Of a stretch of DNA of 64,000 bases, positions 59,032-64,000 are shown piece after piece (the first letter of the stretch is position 1; the number at the start of each line of letters is the position of its first letter). The position numbers were made by a program, and so were the translations under genes. This DNA is from Pseudomonadaceae bacterium (GTDB taxonomy: Bacteria; Pseudomonadota; Alphaproteobacteria; UBA2136; UBA6156), in assembly GCA_024236095.1 (NCBI GenBank), contig JACKLD010000013.1, forward strand, positions 186,001 through 250,000, given 5' to 3'. Under the pieces are notes generated by a model that saw only the letters and a list, made by a program, of their open reading frames with translations, was not told the DNA's origin and made no database searches.

Positions 59032-61860
59032 ATGCTGTCATGGGTCAAGGGGCTTGCCGCCCGCGTGTTTGGCGATAAATCATCACGCTATATCAAAAGC
59101 ATCCGTCACTATGTGGAGGACATCAACGCGCTGGAAGCCGACTTTGCCGCCCTCAATGACGCGCAATTGGCGGCCAAAACCGCCGACTTCAAGGCCCGTC
59201 TTGCCAAAGGTGACAGCGTCGACAGCCTGCTGGTGCCTGCCTTTGCCGCCGTGCGCGAGGCCGCCAAGCGCGCGCTGGGCCTGCGCATGTTCGACGTGCA
59301 ATTGATGGGGGGCATCTGCCTGCACCAAGGCAAAATCGCCGAGATGAAAACCGGCGAAGGCAAAACGCTGGTGGCCACGCTGCCGGCCTACCTCAATGCC
59401 CTGTCGGGAGAGGGCGTGCATGTGGTGACGGTGAACGACTACCTCGCCAAGCGCGATGCCGCATGGATGGGGCAGGTGTTCGCCAAACTGGGCCTCACCA
59501 CCGCCTCCATCTATCACGGCCAAAGCCCTGCCGAGCGCCACGCCGCCTACCGCGCCGACATCACCTATGCTACCAACAACGAACTGGGGTTCGATTACCT
59601 CCGCGACAACATGGCCCTCAACCACCAGATGCTGGTGCAGCGCCCGCTGCATTACGCCATTGTCGACGAGGTTGACAGCATCCTGATTGACGAATCGCGC
59701 ACCCCGCTGATTATCTCCGGCCCCGCCGAAGACAAGACCGAGCTCTACCAGACCGTCGACGCCTTGCCGCCGTTGTTTGAAGCCGAAACGGACTACGAGA
59801 TTGACGAGAAACAACGCACCACCAATCTCACCGATGCCGGCACCGACAAAGCCGAAGCCTTCCTGAAGGAGCACAACCTGTTGCCCGCCGACGGCAACCT
59901 GTACGATGTGCACAACATCCACCTGCTGCACCATGTCCAGCAGGCGCTGCGTGCCCACGTGCTGTTCCGCCGCGATGTGGAATACATCCTCAAGGACAAC
60001 GGCAAAGGGCCGGAAGTGGTGCTGATCGACGAGTTCACCGGCCGCATGATGCCCGGCCGCCGCCTTTCCGACGGCCTGCACCAGGCCATCGAGGCGAAGG
60101 AAGGCGTGGCCATCCAGCAGGAAAACCAAACCATGGCCAGCATCACCTTCCAAAACTACTTCCGCCTGTATGAAAAACTGGCGGGGATGACCGGCACGGC
60201 CCTTACCGAAGAGGAAGAATTCGAGAGCATCTACGGGCTGGAAGTCATTGCCATGCCCACCAACATCCCCGTCTCACGGCACGATGAGGCCGACATCATC
60301 TTCCGCACCCGCGAGGGCAAGATGAAGGCGCTTATCAAGGATATCGTCGATTGCCACCAACGCGGCCAGCCGGTGCTGGTCGGTACCGGCAGCATCGAAC
60401 GTTCGGAAGAGGTTGCCGCCGCCCTCAAATCCCAAGGTATCCCCCATGCCGTGCTCAACGCCCGCTTCCATGAGCAGGAGGCGGAAATCGTCGCACAGGC
60501 TGGCCGCTTGGGTGCCGTGACCATCGCCACCAACATGGCCGGACGGGGCACCGACATCAAGTTGGGCGGCAACCTCGACCTGCTGCTGGAAGGCGTGGAC
60601 GACGAAGCTGAACAAGCCCGTATCAAAGAGCAGCAGGCCGAAGAACACGCGGCGGTGATGGAGGCCGGTGGCTTGCGCGTCATCGGCACCGAACGGCATG
60701 AATCCCGCCGGATTGACAACCAGTTGCGTGGTCGCGCCGGACGTCAGGGCGACGTCGGCAGCAGCGTGTTTTACATCAGCCTGCAAGATGACCTCATCAA
60801 GCGCTTCGCCCCCACGCTGGACAGCCTGATGGCGCGGCTCAACATGCCCGATGACGAGGCGATCCAGCATCCGTGGATCGCCAAAAGCATCGAGACCGCC
60901 CAACGCAAGATTGAAGGCATGTATTTCGATGCCCGCAAACACGTGCTGAAGTTCGACGACGTGCTCAACGAGCAGCGCCGCGTGCTGTACGGCCAACGGC
61001 GCGAGTTGCTGCACACCGAAGATTTGTCGGAAACCATTGTGGCCTACCGCCATGAAATGCTGGCCGACCTGTTGGCCGCCGCCATGCCGCCCGCCACCCT
61101 GCCGGAGCAATGGCAGCCCGCCTTGCTGGCCGATGGGTTTTCCCGCGTCTTCAACGTGGATGCGCCGGTAGAGCAATGGTTCGTCTCGGCGGAAGACGCA
61201 GGCGACGTAGCCTCCAAAGCCACCCAACTGGTGGATGATGTATGGGCCGCCAAAACCGCCGAGTTCCCGCCCGCCGCCATGCGCGCCATCGAGCGCACCG
61301 TGTTGCTGCAAATGCTGGATGTGCAATGGCGCCAGCACTTGCAAGGACTGGATTATTTGCGTCGCGGCATCGGCCTGCGCGGCTACGCGCAAAAAGACCC
61401 CATCAACGAGTACGCGCGTGAGAGCTTCATTCTCTTTGAAGACATGCTGCAAAACATCAAGCGCCAGACCGTCAGCCTGCTTTCCCGCGTCAAAATGGTG
61501 GAAGAAGTGCCGCAACCGCAATTGCCGCCCAACCTCACCGTCAGCCACGCCAACGAGCAGGGGCAGATGGTGCAGGAAACGGTGCCGTCCTCACGGGAGG
61601 GCGTGCCCGCCCCAAAAAACCTGCCCCCGCAGCCAAACGCGGGGGGAAAGGCAAGCCCAAGCGAGGCAAACGCAGCTGATGCCCCGCTGAATCCCACACA
61701 AAACCTCACACCGCAGCACTTCGGCCTGCCAAGCTGGGATGCCTTGCACCCGCTGGATGCCCGCGTGCCGCGCAACAACCCGTGCCCCTGCGGCAGCGGC
61801 GTGCGCTTCAAACACTGCCATGGCGATGTCAACCGCCTCAAACGCCCGCAGGCGGCTTGA
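59032..61860 (+). CDS. secA: protein translocase ATPase SecA
   Basis: 942 residues. GAGGGGAA precedes the ATG. Walker A is TGEGKT near residue 107, and the DEAD-like Walker B is DEVDSILIDE. The preprotein cross-linking domain and the second motor domain are intact (TNMAGRGTDIKLGG; RRIDNQLRGRAGRQGD). The C-terminal zinc tail is CPCGSGVRFKHCHG, which binds SecB or ribosomes. It drives proteins through SecYEG. Confidence 0.98.
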   Translation: MLSWVKGLAARVFGDKSSRYIKSIRHYVEDINALEADFAALNDAQLAAKTADFKARLAKGDSVDSLLVPAFAAVREAAKRALGLRMFDVQLMGGICLHQGKIAEMKTGEGKTLVATLPAYLNALSGEGVHVVTVNDYLAKRDAAWMGQVFAKLGLTTASIYHGQSPAERHAAYRADITYATNNELGFDYLRDNMALNHQMLVQRPLHYAIVDEVDSILIDESRTPLIISGPAEDKTELYQTVDALPPLFEAETDYEIDEKQRTTNLTDAGTDKAEAFLKEHNLLPADGNLYDVHNIHLLHHVQQALRAHVLFRRDVEYILKDNGKGPEVVLIDEFTGRMMPGRRLSDGLHQAIEAKEGVAIQQENQTMASITFQNYFRLYEKLAGMTGTALTEEEEFESIYGLEVIAMPTNIPVSRHDEADIIFRTREGKMKALIKDIVDCHQRGQPVLVGTGSIERSEEVAAALKSQGIPHAVLNARFHEQEAEIVAQAGRLGAVTIATNMAGRGTDIKLGGNLDLLLEGVDDEAEQARIKEQQAEEHAAVMEAGGLRVIGTERHESRRIDNQLRGRAGRQGDVGSSVFYISLQDDLIKRFAPTLDSLMARLNMPDDEAIQHPWIAKSIETAQRKIEGMYFDARKHVLKFDDVLNEQRRVLYGQRRELLHTEDLSETIVAYRHEMLADLLAAAMPPATLPEQWQPALLADGFSRVFNVDAPVEQWFVSAEDAGDVASKATQLVDDVWAAKTAEFPPAAMRAIERTVLLQMLDVQWRQHLQGLDYLRRGIGLRGYAQKDPINEYARESFILFEDMLQNIKRQTVSLLSRVKMVEEVPQPQLPPNLTVSHANEQGQMVQETVPSSREGVPAPKNLPPQPNAGGKASPSEANAADAPLNPTQNLTPQHFGLPSWDALHPLDARVPRNNPCPCGSGVRFKHCHGDVNRLKRPQAA

Positions 61861-61868
61861 GGCGGTTT

Positions 61869-61897
61869 CGTCATTGCGGGCCGCAGGCGAAGCAATC
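61869..61897. repeat. GTCATTGCG-type repeat between secA and gltX
   Basis: CGTCATTGCGGGCCGCAGGC, then GAAGCAATC. The half-element resembles the left end of 15138-15320. Confidence 0.55.
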
Positions 61898-61928
61898 TTT
61901 CGAACATACCAACTTCGAACATTCGGAT

Positions 61929-61958
61929 TTGCCAAAATCCCCCCCCATCTGCTAAACC
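61929..61958 (+). promoter_or_regulatory. possible gltX promoter
   Basis: TTGCCA, 18 nt, TAAACC, with the -10 only 7 nt before ATG 61966. Use of this site would give a leaderless gltX mRNA; no Shine-Dalgarno is visible. Confidence 0.4.
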
Positions 61959-61965
61959 ATACCCC

Positions 61966-63450
61966 ATGAGCCAAACCCCCGTCCGCACCCGCATTGCTCC
62001 GTCTCCCACTGGCGAGCCCCACGTTGGTCTTGCCTATACCGCCATGGTCAACATGGCGCTCATCCACCAAGGCGGCGGCGGGCAGTTCATTTTGCGCATT
62101 GAAGACACCGACCAAACCCGCAGCAATGCCGCCAGCGAGCAATCCATTTACGACTGCATGCGCTGGCTGGGCATCACGTTTGATGAAAGCCCCGAAGTCG
62201 GCGGCCCGCATGGCCCCTATCGCCAGACCGAGCGCCGCGAGATTTACGCCAAATACGCTGCCGAGCTGGAAGAGAAAGGCCATGCCTTCACCTGCTTCTG
62301 CACGCCGGAACGGCTCGACACCATGCGCCTGCTGCAAAAGAAACAGGGCAAAAAGCCGATGTACGACGGCCATTGCCTGAATCTCTCCAAGGAAGACGTG
62401 GCCAAACGCAAAGCCGCAGGCGAGCCCCACGTGCTGCGGATGAAAATGCCTACCGAGGGCGATTGCACCTTCACCGACGGTATTTACGGGCAAATCTCCA
62501 TTCCGTGGGCCGATGTGGATATGCAGGTCATCATGAAAGCCGACGGCCTGCCCACCTACCACCTTGCCGTGGTGGTCGACGACCATCTGATGGGCATCAC
62601 CCACATCGTGCGCGGCGAGGAGTGGATTCCCAGCACCCCCAAGCACATCAAACTGTACGAGTACTTCGGCTGGGAGATGCCGCCCACCTACCACCTGCCG
62701 GTGTTGCGCAACCCCGACCGCACCAAGCTTTCCAAACGCAAAAACCATACCTCGCTGCGCTGGTTCCAGGGGCAGGGGTACTTACCACAAGCTATCATCA
62801 ACTTCCTCGGCCAAAGCTTTGTAAGGTTTGCAGAAGGCGAGGAAGAAGTGATGCCGTTCACCGACTTCCTTACCAAGTTCGATGCCGCCGTGGTCAGCAA
62901 GGCGGGCGCGGTGTTCGATCTCGGCAAGCTCGACTGGTTCAACGGCCGCTGGCTGCGTGAAAAGCTCTCCGATGAGGAGTACCTCGCCCACGTAACCGCA
63001 TGGGCCAACGAGGGCGACAAACTCAAGCAGGCGCTGCTACTGGCCCGCAGCCGCATCGTCAAACTGGCAGAACTTCCCACTTGGGTTGGCCCGGTCTTCC
63101 AGGATGATTTCCATCTCACCGCCGAGAGCTTTGCCGGCCTGAAAAGCACACCGGAACAAACCGCCGCCATCCTCGCCGCCGTGCTGGAACGCGTGGAGAA
63201 AATGCCCGACTTCACCCCTTCCGCCATTTGGGACGAGCTGAAGGCGCTGGAAGGCCCCCTTGGCCTCAAGGCCCGCGTCATCACCGCGCCGTTGTTCATT
63301 GCCATCGGTGGTAAAGCCCAAGGCCTGCCGCTGACCGACAGCATGGCCCTCATCGGAAAATCCCTCACCCGCGCCCGCCTCAAGGCCGCGCTGGCGCTAT
63401 TCCAACAAACCACAGCCGAAGACGTGCAACCGGCTGAAGAACCCTGTTGA
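61966..63450 (+). CDS. gltX: glutamyl-tRNA synthetase
   Basis: 494 residues, a class I synthetase. The HIGH-like motif is in RIAPSPTGEPHVGLAYTAM, the KMSKS-like motif is KLSKRKN, and FILRIEDTDQTR is diagnostic of the Glu/Gln branch. CTP-like zinc ligands are not complete (one Cys pair, CFCTPERL). It charges tRNA-Glu. The C-terminal anticodon domain is full length. cysS follows after 90 bp. Confidence 0.96.
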   Translation: MSQTPVRTRIAPSPTGEPHVGLAYTAMVNMALIHQGGGGQFILRIEDTDQTRSNAASEQSIYDCMRWLGITFDESPEVGGPHGPYRQTERREIYAKYAAELEEKGHAFTCFCTPERLDTMRLLQKKQGKKPMYDGHCLNLSKEDVAKRKAAGEPHVLRMKMPTEGDCTFTDGIYGQISIPWADVDMQVIMKADGLPTYHLAVVVDDHLMGITHIVRGEEWIPSTPKHIKLYEYFGWEMPPTYHLPVLRNPDRTKLSKRKNHTSLRWFQGQGYLPQAIINFLGQSFVRFAEGEEEVMPFTDFLTKFDAAVVSKAGAVFDLGKLDWFNGRWLREKLSDEEYLAHVTAWANEGDKLKQALLLARSRIVKLAELPTWVGPVFQDDFHLTAESFAGLKSTPEQTAAILAAVLERVEKMPDFTPSAIWDELKALEGPLGLKARVITAPLFIAIGGKAQGLPLTDSMALIGKSLTRARLKAALALFQQTTAEDVQPAEEPC

Positions 63451-63464
63451 CGCTGCACGAAGCC

Positions 63465-63515
63465 GTCATCCCCGCGCAGGCGGGGATCCACGTTACAAAT
63501 TCGCCCGCAGGGCGA
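63465..63515. repeat. 25-bp palindromic repeat plus hairpin between gltX and cysS
   Basis: 63465-63489 is identical over 25 nt to 53490-53514. TCGCCC-GCA-GGGCGA (63501-63515) follows, with the same GCA loop as hairpin 2 of the structured repeat. Confidence 0.7.
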
Positions 63516-63540
63516 CAAAATAACTTAGGATTTTACCCCC

Positions 63541-64000
63541 ATGCCCCTTACCCTCTACAACACCCTCACCCGCACCAAAGAGGAATTCAAGCCCCTCGAC
63601 CCCGCCCACGTCCGCATGTACGTCTGCGGCATTACACCCTACGATGAGCCGCACATCGGCAATGCCCGCGTGATGGTGGTGTTCGATGTGCTGCATCGCC
63701 TGCTGCGCCATGTGTATGGGGCCGAGGCGGTCACCTACGCCAGCAACTTCACCGACATCGACGACAAAATCATTAACCGCGCGAAAGAACGCGGCATGGA
63801 ACCCACCGCATTGGCCGACGAGGTGATTGCCTCGTTCCATGCCAGCATGAAGGCCCTCAACGTGCTGCCGCCCACCGAGGAACCTCGTGTCAGCCAGTAC
63901 ATGGGCGGCATTGTCACCATGGTAGATGCCCTGATTGCCAAAGGCTTTGCCTATGTCACCCCCAGCGGCGACGTGATGTACCGCGCCGCCAAGTTCCCCG
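63541..64000 (+). CDS. cysS: cysteinyl-tRNA synthetase (5' part; continues beyond window)
   Basis: The frame from ATG 63541 stays open to the right edge (153 codons). MPLTLYNTLTRTKEEF, then RMYVCGITPYDEPHIGNAR carry the first zinc-ligand Cys and the HIGH-like HIGN motif. YASNFTDIDDKIINRA is diagnostic of CysS. The C-terminal two thirds lie outside. It charges tRNA-Cys. Confidence 0.95.
   Translation, partial: MPLTLYNTLTRTKEEFKPLDPAHVRMYVCGITPYDEPHIGNARVMVVFDVLHRLLRHVYGAEAVTYASNFTDIDDKIINRAKERGMEPTALADEVIASFHASMKALNVLPPTEEPRVSQYMGGIVTMVDALIAKGFAYVTPSGDVMYRAAKFP

Noticed and set aside
58689..59078. 129-codon + ORF in the gap before secA
   Set aside because: It contains a palindromic repeat and runs into secA in another frame; composition is not protein-like.

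Overview
The window is a dense, GC-rich proteobacterial chromosome segment dominated by the ribosomal-protein and RNA-polymerase super-cluster. Several features point to an alphaproteobacterium or a deep relative: there is no rpsD between rpsK and rpoA, the L33, S14 and L36 proteins are zinc-free, a phasin-like gene and a 7Fe ferredoxin (FdxA) are present, and a lipoprotein parvulin sits close to secA. I cannot place it to genus from sequence alone.

Layout. 1-17000: accessory and housekeeping genes. These are a tsaC-type gene cut by the left edge, rpmG, xth, a degenerate EAL protein next to an apparently active GGDEF diguanylate cyclase, recJ, a phasin-like gene, an FAD oxidoreductase, folD, three small exported proteins (one DUF305), an unknown 648-residue membrane protein coupled to a DsbA-like protein, fdxA, and a Wzz/BY-kinase-like protein. 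17100-19730: rplKA and rplJL on +. 19890-27970: rplF to rpsJ on -, i.e. the S10 operon plus the first part of the spc operon. 28330-33600: a Gly/Arg-rich membrane protein, an acidic exported protein, a two-component pair, and two tandem diverged paralogues of an unknown family. 33700-38800: fusA, two unknown genes, rpsG and rpsL on -. 39190-47600: rpoBC on +. 47890-56400: rplR, rpsE, an inserted two-gene Fic cassette, rplO, secY, adk, infA, a divergent rpmJ, rpsM, rpsK, rpoA and rplQ on +. 56500-64000: parvulin lipoprotein (-), M23 peptidase, secA, gltX and the start of cysS.

Main observation. The usually collinear order rplKAJL-rpoBC-rpsLG-fusA-(tuf)-S10-spc-alpha is broken by an inversion of about 28 kb (rplF to rpoC), plus a flip of rpoBC itself. 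Two homologous short repeats in opposite orientation lie exactly at the two junctions (19794-19835 and 47654-47726). They are relatives of a structured intergenic repeat present in fuller form at 18335-18469 and 53312-53446, where one hairpin shows compensatory base changes.

Other points. tuf, rpmD, rpsD, secE and nusG are not in the window. Many ribosomal proteins carry Ala/Lys/Glu/Pro-rich tails. At least a dozen transcription units begin with TTGNCN-N17-TATAAN-like promoters with exactly 17 nt between boxes.
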